Assembly: GCA_947489315.1 (NCBI GenBank)
Contig: CANLCX010000001.1
Coordinates: 995,501 to 1,059,500, forward strand
Length of the DNA stretch: 64,000 nucleotides
Source of the DNA: an uncultured Sphingomonadaceae bacterium
Lineage (GTDB): Bacteria > Pseudomonadota > Alphaproteobacteria > Sphingomonadales > Sphingomonadaceae
Direction of reading: 5' to 3'
Below, piece by piece: positions 52,373 through 62,206 of the stretch (within the stretch, counting starts at the first letter, position 1; each line of letters begins with the position of its first letter). The position numbers were made by a program, and so were the translations under genes. The notes beneath the pieces are model-generated. The model had not been told where the DNA came from and did not search any database. It worked only from the letters and a program-made list of their open reading frames with translations.

Positions 52373-54010
52373 ATGACAATGGAAATTGGTCGCCGCCAGC
52401 TGATCCAGCTGGGTACTTTTGGCCTTGGTGCCATGTCCGCTTCGGCCTCTGCCACATTGGCGCGCGCAAGCGGCTTCACGCACGGCGTCGCGAGTGGTGA
52501 GCCGTCACATAATTCTGTGCTGTTATGGACGCGGTACATTGGCAGCGGTGATACGAAACTGACGGTTGAAATCGCGCAAAATGTCGATTTTACCGGAGCA
52601 AAAATGGCCGGCGAAGTTACCGCCTCGGCTAGCCGCGATCATATTGCCAAATATATTGTGCCGGATATTGCGGAGAACCAATGGTATTTCTTCCGCTTCA
52701 TAGCGCCCGACGGATCAAAATCCGCCACGGGCCGGACGCGCACGTTACCGCAGGGGCAAACCGAAAAATTTAATCTGGGCGTCTTCGGTTGCTCCAACAT
52801 GCCCTTTGGTCATTTCAACGCTTATGCTCATGCTGCCGAGAGTAATGATCTCGATCTGGTCTTGCATACCGGCGACTATCTCTATGAATATCCGGTTGGG
52901 ACTTATCCCTCGACCAAAGAGGCACTGGCAGGCCGGATCATTGATCCCGGGCATGAGATTGTGCAGCTTGCAGATTATCGACTGCGCTATGCCGCTTATC
53001 GCAGCGATCCCGACTTGCAACGCATCCATCAGCTTTATCCGATGATTGCGATGTGGGATGATCACGAATTCACCAACGATGCCCATATGAGCGGAGCACA
53101 AAACCACCAGCCCAAGACCGAAGGCGACTGGGAGGTGCGCAAGCGTGTCGCCGAACAGGTTTACCGCGAATGGATGCCGGTGCGCGACCGTGATGATGGC
53201 GCGCCGTTGTGGAGCGAATATCAAATCGGCGATCTCGCCACCTTGTTCATGACCGAAAGCCGGATTGGCGGGCGCAGCGAGCCAGCGGATCTCGCGGCCG
53301 CTTTACAGGGTCAGGAAAATATCCAAACCGCGCTGGAAACATTTCGCGATACCATCTGGCAAGACCCCGAGCGGCAGATGCTCGGTGCGGTGCAAGAGAC
53401 GTGGCTGACCGAGGCTATGCGCCAGTCGCGCGCGTCGGGAACCAAGTGGCAGGTCTGGGGCCAGCAATGTGTCATGGGCGAATTGAAATTGCCGCAAGAA
53501 GCCGTCAACTGGTTGGCCGATGACGCGCCCGCCTTTGCCAAGGCGCGGGTTGCTGTTGGCGCATTGGCGGCCAAAGTCGGCCTCCCGATTAATCTCGATA
53601 GTTGGGACGGATATCCTCAGGCGCGGGAACGGGCCTTGCTGGGCGCGCAGGAGGTTGATGCTGATCTGATCGTATTGTCCGGCGACAGCCATAATGGCTG
53701 GGCCTTTAATCTGGAAACCGACAGCGGCGCAGCGGGCGTTGAATTTGGCGGGCATAGCGTGAGCTCACCCGGACTGGAATCCTATTTGACCGGAGCAGAC
53801 CCAGTGACAGCGGCGCGTGCTGTGCAGGAAACCAATGATCAGCTGCAATGGTGCGATACATCCAATCGCGGCTATATGACTGTTTCGCTGACACCAGAAA
53901 AGGCAACGTCGACCTGGCATTTCCTCGATACGATCCGCGCGAAATCCACAGTGATGAAGGGCAGCGAGAGCCGTACTGTGATGCGCGGGCAACGGTCTTT
54001 GATGGTCTAG
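52373..54010 (+). CDS. phoD: PhoD-type alkaline phosphatase D, Tat-exported
   Basis: A 545-residue protein starting with a twin-arginine signal (GRRQLIQLGTFGLGAMSASA), implying folded export with bound metals. An N-terminal beta-sandwich (about 35-130) precedes the metallophosphatase core, with HTGDYLYEY, MWDDHEFTND and LSGDSHNGW supplying metal ligands (calcium/iron in known PhoD). It would release phosphate from diesters and monoesters in the periplasm. It starts five bases after the DUF3667 stop. No Pho box is evident directly upstream. Confidence 0.9.
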   Translation: MTMEIGRRQLIQLGTFGLGAMSASASATLARASGFTHGVASGEPSHNSVLLWTRYIGSGDTKLTVEIAQNVDFTGAKMAGEVTASASRDHIAKYIVPDIAENQWYFFRFIAPDGSKSATGRTRTLPQGQTEKFNLGVFGCSNMPFGHFNAYAHAAESNDLDLVLHTGDYLYEYPVGTYPSTKEALAGRIIDPGHEIVQLADYRLRYAAYRSDPDLQRIHQLYPMIAMWDDHEFTNDAHMSGAQNHQPKTEGDWEVRKRVAEQVYREWMPVRDRDDGAPLWSEYQIGDLATLFMTESRIGGRSEPADLAAALQGQENIQTALETFRDTIWQDPERQMLGAVQETWLTEAMRQSRASGTKWQVWGQQCVMGELKLPQEAVNWLADDAPAFAKARVAVGALAAKVGLPINLDSWDGYPQARERALLGAQEVDADLIVLSGDSHNGWAFNLETDSGAAGVEFGGHSVSSPGLESYLTGADPVTAARAVQETNDQLQWCDTSNRGYMTVSLTPEKATSTWHFLDTIRAKSTVMKGSESRTVMRGQRSLMV

Positions 54011-54110
54011 GCGTCAAGTCACAACTATTTGTCCTGAACCCCTCGACATTCCTATCAAAGTTGCGCAAAGCAGCGGTTCCGTAAAACGAAACACCGGAAT
54101 CGATTAAACC

Positions 54111-55289
54111 ATGTCTGAAGAATTCTACCGCATCAAACGCCTGCCGCCCTATGTGTTCGCTGAAGTGAACGCAATGAAGGCCGACGCGCGCGCCCGCGGT
54201 GAGGATATTATCGACCTTGGCATGGGCAATCCCGATGGGGCGCCGGCAAAGCATGTGATCGACAAACTTTGCGAAACGGCAAATGACCCGACCGCACATC
54301 GCTATAGCGCATCGAAAGGCATCAAGGGACTGCGCCTCGCCCAGTCTAACTACTACAAACGCCGTTTTGACGTGGATCTTGATCCTGAGAGTGAAGTGAT
54401 CGTCACCCTCGGTTCCAAGGAAGGTCTCGCTAATCTGGCGCAGGCGATCACCGCGCCCGGTGATGTTGTGTTGGCACCCAATCCATCTTATCCGATCCAT
54501 ACATTCGGTTTCATCATTGCTGGAGCGGCGATCCGCTCGATCCCCGCCGCACCCGGGCCGGATTTCTTCACCCGGCTGGAATATGCGATGAGCTATTCCG
54601 TTCCCAAGCCGTCGGTATTGGTCATGGGCTATCCGTCCAATCCGACGGCCTATGTCGCCGATCTCGACTTTTATCAGAAAGTCGTCGATTTCGCGCGGGA
54701 GCATAAATTATGGGTGATTAGTGATCTCGCCTATGCCGAGATCTATTATGGCGATGTGCCCACACCCTCGATGCTGCAGATTGATGGCGCAAAGGACTGT
54801 GTGGTAGAATTTACCAGTATGTCGAAAACTTATTCCATGCCCGGCTGGCGCATGGGCTTTGCGGTCGGCAACCAAAAGCTTATTGGCGCACTGACGCGCG
54901 TGAAAAGCTATCTTGATTATGGCGCTTTCACTCCGATCCAAGTAGCTGCAACGGCCGCGCTAAACGGCCCGCAGGATATTATTGCGGAAAACCGCGCGCT
55001 TTATAAACAACGCCGCGACGTGATGGTCGAAAGCTTTGGTCGGGCGGGATGGGACATTCCGTCCCCAGAGGCGAGCATGTTTGCGTGGGCACCGATTCCG
55101 GAGCAGTTCAAACATCTCGGCTCGATGGAATTTTCCAAGCGGCTCATTGCAGAAGCCGGCGTTGCCGTTGCACCCGGACCCGGCTTTGGGGATGAAGGCG
55201 AGGGCTATGTCCGTCTCGCGCTGGTCGAGAATGAACAGCGCATCCGGCAAGCGGCGCGGAATATGCGAAAGTTTCTCAGTCAGGGCTGA
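54111..55289 (+). CDS. alaC: Class I/II aminotransferase (AlaC-like alanine transaminase)
   Basis: A 392-residue PLP enzyme. The start FYRIKRLPPYVFAEVNAMK and IIDLGMGNPDG, with HRYSASKGIKGLR, fit the AlaC/LL-diaminopimelate-aminotransferase branch. The PLP lysine is in SMSKTYSMPGWRMGF near residue 240, and the C-terminal arginine region is VRLALVENEQRIRQA. Likely reaction: glutamate plus pyruvate to alanine plus 2-oxoglutarate. The two nearby activities cannot be separated on motifs alone. A hairpin terminator follows at 55354. Confidence 0.85.
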   Translation: MSEEFYRIKRLPPYVFAEVNAMKADARARGEDIIDLGMGNPDGAPAKHVIDKLCETANDPTAHRYSASKGIKGLRLAQSNYYKRRFDVDLDPESEVIVTLGSKEGLANLAQAITAPGDVVLAPNPSYPIHTFGFIIAGAAIRSIPAAPGPDFFTRLEYAMSYSVPKPSVLVMGYPSNPTAYVADLDFYQKVVDFAREHKLWVISDLAYAEIYYGDVPTPSMLQIDGAKDCVVEFTSMSKTYSMPGWRMGFAVGNQKLIGALTRVKSYLDYGAFTPIQVAATAALNGPQDIIAENRALYKQRRDVMVESFGRAGWDIPSPEASMFAWAPIPEQFKHLGSMEFSKRLIAEAGVAVAPGPGFGDEGEGYVRLALVENEQRIRQAARNMRKFLSQG

Positions 55290-55353
55290 TTTCGCCGGGC
55301 GTTCGTTTCACGCCATGATCGGGTCTCGACCCAACAACACAGAAGCGAACAAA

Positions 55354-55385
55354 AAAGCCCTGCCAGATTGCTCTGACAGGGCTTT
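55354..55385. terminator. Bidirectional hairpin terminator
   Basis: AAAGCCCTG and CAGGGCTTT form a 9-bp perfect stem. The minus strand ends in six T and the plus strand has ATTTTTTG six bases on. It serves the aminotransferase (plus) and the PEP-CTERM relic (minus). Confidence 0.85.
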
Positions 55386-55408
55386 GTGTAATTTTTTGAT
55401 TGATGTGC

Positions 55409-55768
55409 TTAAGCGTAGCTGACTTTCACATTCGCTTTACGCTGACGCCGCCCATTTGATCTTAGGGCACCACCGATGGCACCAAAGCCAAAGATCATGA
55501 ACGCCCATGTTGCTGGCTCTGGAACAGCAGCTATCGAGACATTGTCAAATTCGAATGAGTTACGCGTACTTACGAATTCAATGTCTTCCAGAAAAGTCGG
55601 TGCATCAAATTGTGCCGTGAACCGGAAGTTGGTTCCAAAACTATTTTGATTTCCGTTTGCCGGCGGCAAGTCGCTGCCAGAGACGGTAAAGTTGCCGGTA
55701 CTGGTGAGAATGTTGATGCTATTATAGGTGTCAACGCTTCCCCAGTCGAAAGAAAAACTGGAAACCAA
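55409..55768 (-). pseudogene. N-terminally truncated PEPxxWA-CTERM protein
   Basis: About 120 residues. The end is a textbook sorting tail: PEPATWA, a hydrophobic helix FMIFGFGAIGGAL, then basic RSNGRRQRK. The rest is beta-rich, like exported PEP-CTERM proteins. No signal peptide is encoded. The frame upstream of the only possible start (a TTG) meets a TGA 14 codons back, and no other ATG precedes it. A normal member would be around 200 residues with a signal peptide, so this is probably a broken gene or one whose first part is in another frame. A terminator follows it. Confidence 0.7.
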
Positions 55769-56020
55769 GCTATCAACTGCAAGGATTGCTGAACGGTCGC
55801 GGCCTCATGCCCGTTTGGCGTCTTTGTCAGACGCTAGCAGGATATCGGTTTCGTTTCGAAAACGGACAATGTGTAGCGACTTAAATGTCATCCGGACAAA
55901 AGCCTGATTTCCAATCGTTATTCTTTATGATATCCGAGTTGCTTGCCCGATATTCGAGCGTTGTTTGCATGTCGTGCCGCATCTTTTCGTCACATAAACA
56001 TGTTCTTGCAGGAGAAAAAA

Positions 56021-58057
56021 ATGTCTGTCGTAACCACCCAGAAACATCAGAATATATTGGTTATCACCTCGAACAATCCGCCGGTTAATGCACTCGGCGC
56101 GGCGGTTCGTCAGGGATTGGTTGACGGAATCGAAGAGGCGCTGTCTGACGATGGGGTGGAAGCGGTGGTCATCCGCTGCGACGGGCGCACATTCTTTGCC
56201 GGCGCAGACATTACGGAATTTGGCAAGCCAATGCAGGGACCCAATTTAGGCGAGGCGATTGATCGGTTGGAGGCCAGCAGCAAGCCGGTTGTCGCGGCGA
56301 TCCACGGGACAGCGCTTGGCGGTGGCTGTGAAGTTGCCTTGGCCTGTCATTACCGGGTTGCCGTTCCGTCTGCGAAAATGGGCTTGCCAGAGGTGAAGCT
56401 CGGCCTGATCCCCGGTGCTGCCGGAACCCAGCGCTTGCCGCGCGTGGTTGGCGCAGAGGCGGCATTGCCGATGGTGGTGATTGGCAATCCAATTTCCGCG
56501 AAAAAGGCGCATACTATTGGCTTGGTCGACAAGCTGGTTGGTGAAGACAGTCTCGCCGACGACGCGATCGCCTTTGCGCGCGAACAAATTGGCAAGGAAC
56601 CGCCCCGGTCTTCCGAAGGCACGGCCAATGAAGATGGCATTAAAGATCCGGCGATATTCGATGAGTTCCGCCAGAAAAATGGCCGCAAAATTCGTGGGTT
56701 CGAGGCTCCCGAAGCAGGCATTCAAGCGGTGAAAGCCGCCGGTGAACTATCCTATGCAGACGGCGTCGCGAAAGAACGGGAATTGTTCACGAAACTTATG
56801 ACCGGCACCCAATCGGCGGCCATGCGTCACTATTTCTTTGCCGAGCGTGCGGCCAATAAGATTGACGGCATTGATCCCAAAATCGATCTGATCCCGATCA
56901 AGAAAGTCGGCATTTTAGGGGCTGGCACCATGGGCGGCGGCATCGGCATGAACTTTCTGTCCGCTGGCATTCCCGTAACCATTGTCGAATTGAAAGAAGA
57001 AGCGCTGGACCGCGGCGTCAATGTAATCCGCAAAAATTACGAGAACACCGCCAAACGCGGCCGGATGACCGAAGAGCAGGTTGAGGGCGCGATGAGTATT
57101 TTGACGCCCAGCCTGTCCTATGACGATCTGGCCGACTGCGATCTGGTGATCGAAGCGGTATTTGAGAATATGGATGTCAAAAAGGAAGTGTTCACCAAGC
57201 TGGACGGGATTGTGAAACAGGGCGCGATCCTTGCCAGTAACACCAGCTATCTGAATATTGACGAGATTGCTGCGGTGACCAAGCGGCCAGAATATGTGCT
57301 CGGTCTGCACTTTTTCTCCCCCGCCAATGTGATGAAATTGCTGGAAATCGTGCGCGGCGAGAAGACCGCTGATGATGTGCTGATGACGGCGATGAAGTTG
57401 TCGAAGAAAATCGGCAAAGTGGCCGCGGTCTCAGGCGTTTGTCCCGGCTTTATTGGCAACCGGATGCTCAGCCCGCGCCAGGAGCAAGCCAATCTCATGA
57501 TCATGGAAGGCGCCAATTATTGGGAAGTCGATGACGTCTTGCTGGAATTTGGTTTCCCGATGGGGCCGTTCCAAATGTCCGATCTGGCCGGTGTCGATAT
57601 CGGATGGCATCGCGATCCCGAACGCATCGAAACATTGCGCGACGCTTTATGCGCCGTCGGTCGCTGGGGACAGAAAGTCGGCAAAGGCTTTTATGACTAT
57701 GATGAGGCGCGGCAACGCACGCCCTCTGATGAAGTCAAACAGATCATTGCCGAATTCGCCGCCAAAGCAGGCAAAGAGCAGCGCGAAATTTCCAAGGACG
57801 AAATTCGCGAACGGATGCTTTATCCGATGGTCAACGAGGGAGCGAAAATCCTCGAAGAAGGCATGGCACAGCGCGCGAGCGATATCGATGTCGTCTGGAT
57901 CAATGGCTATGGCTGGCCGCTTTATACCGGCGGTCCGATGTTCTGGGCCGACACCGTCGGGCTCGACAATATTGTCGCCGGCCTGAATAAACACAATCTA
58001 CCGGTCGCAGACCTGCTGCAGGAAAAGGCAGCTGCAGGAGGCACGTTCAACGGATAG
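56021..58057 (+). CDS. fadJ: Bifunctional enoyl-CoA hydratase / 3-hydroxyacyl-CoA dehydrogenase (FadJ-like)
   Basis: A 678-residue beta-oxidation enzyme. The N-terminal crotonase domain (about 1-190) has [13 protein letters not shown] and [20 protein letters not shown] for the oxyanion hole and [20 protein letters not shown] with catalytic glutamate. The dehydrogenase domain starts with [16 protein letters not shown] near 297 and has [16 protein letters not shown] with the catalytic histidine near 432. The C-terminal domain ends near 670. AGGAG lies at 56010-56014 before ATG 56021. It heads a lipid-degradation block with acyl-CoA synthetase, thioesterase and thiolase. Confidence 0.93.
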   Translation: MSVVTTQKHQNILVITSNNPPVNALGAAVRQGLVDGIEEALSDDGVEAVVIRCDGRTFFAGADITEFGKPMQGPNLGEAIDRLEASSKPVVAAIHGTALGGGCEVALACHYRVAVPSAKMGLPEVKLGLIPGAAGTQRLPRVVGAEAALPMVVIGNPISAKKAHTIGLVDKLVGEDSLADDAIAFAREQIGKEPPRSSEGTANEDGIKDPAIFDEFRQKNGRKIRGFEAPEAGIQAVKAAGELSYADGVAKERELFTKLMTGTQSAAMRHYFFAERAANKIDGIDPKIDLIPIKKVGILGAGTMGGGIGMNFLSAGIPVTIVELKEEALDRGVNVIRKNYENTAKRGRMTEEQVEGAMSILTPSLSYDDLADCDLVIEAVFENMDVKKEVFTKLDGIVKQGAILASNTSYLNIDEIAAVTKRPEYVLGLHFFSPANVMKLLEIVRGEKTADDVLMTAMKLSKKIGKVAAVSGVCPGFIGNRMLSPRQEQANLMIMEGANYWEVDDVLLEFGFPMGPFQMSDLAGVDIGWHRDPERIETLRDALCAVGRWGQKVGKGFYDYDEARQRTPSDEVKQIIAEFAAKAGKEQREISKDEIRERMLYPMVNEGAKILEEGMAQRASDIDVVWINGYGWPLYTGGPMFWADTVGLDNIVAGLNKHNLPVADLLQEKAAAGGTFNG

Positions 58058-58087
58058 GTTCGCGAACATCAATTAGGAGAGAAAAAT

Positions 58088-59830
58088 TTGTCAGCTGAAG
58101 CAACAGATCCACTGGAAAAGTGGACACCGCCTGCTGGATGGCCCGTACGATCACGCAAAGATGTGGACGCATTATTATGTGCGCCGGGGCAGCCGTTTGA
58201 AATGGATATGGTCGATATCGATGGCGTATTGACGCGTGTCTGGAAAAATGCACTGCCCACGCTCGCGGCGATGGCGGAACATGCGCGCGGTCATGGCGAC
58301 AGCGAATTTCTGATATTTGCGGATGAGCGTGTCACCTATGCCAGCTGGTATAGGGCTGTGGCCGCTCTGGCTATGGAGCTGCAGAAAATCGGTGTATCCA
58401 AGGGAGACCGGGTCTCGCTGGCGATGCGCAATTTGCCGGAATGGCCAGTAATTTTCTTTGCGGCGGCTTCGATTGGTGCGATTGTTGTGCCGCTCAATGC
58501 GTGGTGGACGGATCAAGAACTGGTTTTTGGCCTCGCAAATTCCGAAACCAGCGTGTTGCTATGTGATGCCGAGCGATGGGATCGAATTTCTCCGCATATG
58601 GCGGACTTGCCTGATTTGAAACATGTCATCGTGGCGCGCAGCCAGAGCGCATTGGCAGATCCAGCACGTGCGCTCGAAGAGATTATCGGTCGGCCCAATG
58701 ATTATGCCAATCTTCCAGATCAGGATTTGCCAGCAATCGACATTGCGCCTGATGATCCAGCGACGATTTTTTATACCAGCGGTACAACCGGCCAACCCAA
58801 AGGCGCTCTCGGTACGCATCGTAATCTGACCACCAATGCTATTTCAGTTGGTTATTCCGGGGCGGCCGCGGCATTGCGCCGGGGCAATGAAGTTCCGGAA
58901 CCCACCATTCGGGTTGGCCTAACCGTTGTACCTATGTTCCATTGTACCGCTTGTTCGGCCATCATGATGCCTACCGTTCAAGGGGGGCATAAAATGGTCT
59001 TCTTGCACAAGTGGGATACCGTAAAGGCGATGGAGATTATCGAGCAGGAAAAGGTCAACGCAACCGGCGGTGTGCCGTTCATTGCATGGCAGTTGATCGA
59101 ACATCCCGACCGGGATCAATATGATCTGAGTTCCATCGATGCCATCAGCTATGGCGGTGCGCCGTCCGCGCCGGAATTGGCGCGCAAAATCTATGAAGTC
59201 TTTGGTGCGCTGCCCGGCAATGGCTGGGGCATGACCGAAACAACGGCAACGGTTACAACGCACAGCGCCGAGGATTATCTTAATCGTCCGACAAGTTGCG
59301 GTCCGCCAGTGGCCGCGGCAGATCTGAAAGTCATGAGCGAGGACGCCAGTCAGGAAATGCCAATTGGCGAGGTCGGTGAGTTGTGGGCGCGCGGTCCGAT
59401 GGTAGTGAAAGGCTATTGGAACCGGCCAGACGCGACGGCCGAAACTTTCGTCGATGGCTGGGTCCGGACCGGTGATCTGGCGCGATTGGATGACGAAGGC
59501 TTCTGCTATGTTGTTGACCGGGCCAAAGACATGATCATCCGCGGCGGGGAGAATATCTACTCATCCGAGGTTGAGAATGTCCTTTATGATCATCCTGCAG
59601 TGATGGATGCTGCTTTGGTTGGCATTGATCACAAGACGTTAGGAGAGGAACCGGCGGCGATCGTGCATCTGGTGCAAGGGCAAACGGCTACGGAGGCGGA
59701 ATTGCAAGAGTGGGTGCGGGAACAGCTGGCGAATTTTAAAGTACCGGTCAAAGTCCTGTTCAGCACCGATAGCTTGCCGCGCAACGCCAATGGCAAGATA
59801 TTGAAACGCAATCTGAAATCGCTTTTCTAA
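58088..59830 (+). CDS. AMP-forming acyl-CoA synthetase/ligase
   Basis: A 580-residue adenylate-forming enzyme that activates a carboxylic acid to its CoA thioester. It has the phosphate-binding loop FYTSGTTGQPKGAL near residue 228, GWGMTETTATVT near 380, the DGWVRTGDLARLDDEGF hinge region near 460 and the catalytic lysine near the end in LPRNANGKILKRNL. The start is a TTG at 58088 with AGGAGAG six bases upstream; there is no better ATG. It follows fadJ by 30 bases, so the two are likely co-transcribed. The chain length accepted is unknown. Confidence 0.92.
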   Translation: MSAEATDPLEKWTPPAGWPVRSRKDVDALLCAPGQPFEMDMVDIDGVLTRVWKNALPTLAAMAEHARGHGDSEFLIFADERVTYASWYRAVAALAMELQKIGVSKGDRVSLAMRNLPEWPVIFFAAASIGAIVVPLNAWWTDQELVFGLANSETSVLLCDAERWDRISPHMADLPDLKHVIVARSQSALADPARALEEIIGRPNDYANLPDQDLPAIDIAPDDPATIFYTSGTTGQPKGALGTHRNLTTNAISVGYSGAAAALRRGNEVPEPTIRVGLTVVPMFHCTACSAIMMPTVQGGHKMVFLHKWDTVKAMEIIEQEKVNATGGVPFIAWQLIEHPDRDQYDLSSIDAISYGGAPSAPELARKIYEVFGALPGNGWGMTETTATVTTHSAEDYLNRPTSCGPPVAAADLKVMSEDASQEMPIGEVGELWARGPMVVKGYWNRPDATAETFVDGWVRTGDLARLDDEGFCYVVDRAKDMIIRGGENIYSSEVENVLYDHPAVMDAALVGIDHKTLGEEPAAIVHLVQGQTATEAELQEWVREQLANFKVPVKVLFSTDSLPRNANGKILKRNLKSLF

Positions 59831-59833
59831 GGC

Positions 59834-60763
59834 TCAGTCTTTTTTTGGCGTCAGGCGGATAAGACCTTCTTGCACGGCGGACGCGACCAGCTTGCCATCC
59901 TGCGTATAGAGTGAACCGCGATTAAGGCCGCGCGTGCCGCCGGTCCAGTCGCTATCCATGACGTAGCAGATCCATTGATCCATCCTGAAATCGTCATGGA
60001 ACCACATGGCGTGATCAAGGCTGGTCGAGAACAATCCGGGTGTTGTCCAATGCAATCCGTGCGGGATCATCGAAGTGGAGAGCAATCCCATATCGGACGC
60101 GAAGGCGAGGGTTGCACGGTGTGTCAGCGGATCATCCGGCAGCGGCGCAACGGTTTTGAACCACTGATATTGACGTGCGGGTTCACTTTTTCCTTCCGGG
60201 CGAAAGCTTCGCACGTCAAAGGGCCGCGGCATGCTCATCCGGTGGATATGTTTGTCCGATACTTGCGGGTTGCGGGCAATTTGCTCCATCATGCTCATGC
60301 ATTTTTCGGGCGGCAATACATCCGGCATCGGCACCTGATGTTGGAGCCCCTCCGCTGGTTTTTGAAACGAGGCCGTCAAGTTGAATATGACCTTTTCATT
60401 TTGCCGGACAACGACCCTGCGGTTCGAAATGCTTCGCCCATCAAAGTCGCGGTGCACCCGAAAATGAAGCGGCTTTGTTTCGTCACCGGCGCGCAGAAAA
60501 TAGGAATGCAGCGAATGTATGGTCTTTTCATCATCGACGGTACGATCGGCTGCAACAATGGCCTGAGCAATGACTTGCCCGCCAAAAATGCGTTCGCGAG
60601 CGGTTGAAGCGAGTGCAGGATAGTGAAATTCGTCATCCGCATCTGCCGTGAGCTTAAAGGTGCGGAGCAGTCCGGCTATCAGCTTTTCAGCAGGCACCGA
60701 GGAGCGATGCGCCAAAGCTTCTGACAGCCGGCGTTCGACTTGTTCGCCCGTTAGTTGATCCAA
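59834..60763 (-). CDS. tesB: Acyl-CoA thioesterase II (TesB type)
   Basis: A 309-residue double-hotdog thioesterase that hydrolyses acyl-CoA. The first hotdog has GGQVIAQAIVAADRTV and LHSYFLRAGD; the second has DMGLLSTSMIPHG, LDHAMWFHDDFRMDQWICYV and RGLNRGSLYTQDGKLVASAVQEGLIR. These blocks match TesB/ACOT8. The start is probably TTG at 60763 with AAGGGA nearby. Only three bases separate its stop from the convergent acyl-CoA synthetase stop. Confidence 0.93.
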   Translation of the reverse strand: MDQLTGEQVERRLSEALAHRSSVPAEKLIAGLLRTFKLTADADDEFHYPALASTARERIFGGQVIAQAIVAADRTVDDEKTIHSLHSYFLRAGDETKPLHFRVHRDFDGRSISNRRVVVRQNEKVIFNLTASFQKPAEGLQHQVPMPDVLPPEKCMSMMEQIARNPQVSDKHIHRMSMPRPFDVRSFRPEGKSEPARQYQWFKTVAPLPDDPLTHRATLAFASDMGLLSTSMIPHGLHWTTPGLFSTSLDHAMWFHDDFRMDQWICYVMDSDWTGGTRGLNRGSLYTQDGKLVASAVQEGLIRLTPKKD

Positions 60764-60812
60764 AACTGTTTCTATCCCTTAATATGCGAGGACTGACGAA
60801 TATCCGGAAGGT

Positions 60813-61985
60813 TCAGGGATAAATCTCAAACAGACCTGCTCCGCCCTGACCACCACCAATACACATAGTGACAACGCCCCATTTCGCACCACGGCGACGA
60901 CCTTCCTGCAACAAATGCCCGGCACAGCGCGCGCCCGTCATTCCAAAGGGGTGGCCGATAGAGATGGAGCCGCCATTGACGTTGTATTTTTCCGGATCAA
61001 TGCCCAGACGATCGCGGCTGTAGAGACACTGGCTCGCAAAAGCTTCGTTGAGTTCCCAGATATCGATATCATCGACGGTCAATCCTTGCCGCTCAAGCAG
61101 CTTGGGCACCGCAAAGACCGGACCAATGCCCATTTCATCCGGTTCGCATCCGGCCACAGCCCAGGAAACAAAACGGCCCAAAGGTTTTAGGCCCCGACGC
61201 TCCGCTTCTTTGGCTTCCATCAAAACGACAGCCGCCGCGCCATCGGATAATTGGCTGGCATTGCCGGCGGTGATATATTTTCCTTCGCCCATGACTGGCT
61301 GCAATTTGGCGAGGCCTTCCAAGGTTGTGGTCGGGCGATTACACTCATCCCGATCCACCGTGTAATCGACGATGCTTTCTTCCTTGGTTTCCTTGTCGAC
61401 GACCTTCATCTTGGTCTGCATCGGTACGATCTCGTCGGCAAAAAGTCCGGCTTCCTGCGCTGCTGCCATACGTTGCTGCGATTGCAGGGAATATTCGTCC
61501 TGATATTCGCGACTGACATTGTAACGCTCCGCCACAATATCCGCCGTATCAATCATCGGCATGAAGATCGCGGGCGCAATTTTCAGGATTTCATTGTCGA
61601 TGCTGCCTTCCGGAGCACGCGTGCCTTGCATCGAGATGCTTTCCACACCGCCAGCCACAACGCAATCCGCGCCATCGCCGCGAATATGGTTTGCGGCCAT
61701 GGCGATGGCTTGCATACCGGACGAACAGAAACGGTTGATCGTTGCGCCAGCCGTGGTTTTGGGAAGGCCAGCGAGAAGCGCAGCATTGCGTCCGATATTC
61801 GGCGCAGCATGGGCAACGTTGCCCATCAGGCTATCATCGACAAAATCGCTTTCAACGCCCGACTTAGCGACGGCATGTTTGATAGCATGGGCTGCCATCG
61901 TCATGGGCGGTGTAATATTAAAGCCACCACGACCGGCTTTGGCGAGCCCTGTGCGGGCATAGGATACGACGACTGCTTCACGCAT
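60813..61985 (-). CDS. Acetyl-CoA C-acyltransferase (thiolase)
   Basis: A 390-residue degradative-type thiolase that cleaves 3-ketoacyl-CoA. The acylation cysteine is in NRFCSSGMQAIAMAAN near residue 90. The catalytic histidine is in GGSISIGHPFGMTGAR near 347, and the second cysteine is in CIGGGQGGAGLFE near 377. It lies upstream of tesB on the same strand and divergent from the tandem HxlR regulator, which is placed to control it. Confidence 0.93.
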   Translation of the reverse strand: MREAVVVSYARTGLAKAGRGGFNITPPMTMAAHAIKHAVAKSGVESDFVDDSLMGNVAHAAPNIGRNAALLAGLPKTTAGATINRFCSSGMQAIAMAANHIRGDGADCVVAGGVESISMQGTRAPEGSIDNEILKIAPAIFMPMIDTADIVAERYNVSREYQDEYSLQSQQRMAAAQEAGLFADEIVPMQTKMKVVDKETKEESIVDYTVDRDECNRPTTTLEGLAKLQPVMGEGKYITAGNASQLSDGAAAVVLMEAKEAERRGLKPLGRFVSWAVAGCEPDEMGIGPVFAVPKLLERQGLTVDDIDIWELNEAFASQCLYSRDRLGIDPEKYNVNGGSISIGHPFGMTGARCAGHLLQEGRRRGAKWGVVTMCIGGGQGGAGLFEIYP

Positions 61986-62206
61986 GATAAATCTCCCTTT
62001 GATGATGCTGGCCTAAGTCTATTTAAAGCGGTGTCAAGATGTCAGTCGCTTGGTGAAGGCTAAGATCTCCATCGAAGTTAATCGATAAAAGCTGTCCGAA
62101 CTTGGCGTCTAGCGGAGTTGCGGTTTCTCGCTTGTACAGAGGCGGTTGCTAAGATTTCATGCTGGCTGTAAGATTTAACCGATATTGCTTTTGCCCATGG
62201 GATATC

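Noticed and set aside
53706-54704. 332-codon minus-strand frame across phoD and the aminotransferase
   Set aside because: It overlaps two well-supported genes and shows no family motif.
61251-62063. 270-codon frame antisense to the thiolase
   Set aside because: The thiolase active-site motifs on the other strand leave no doubt about the coding strand.
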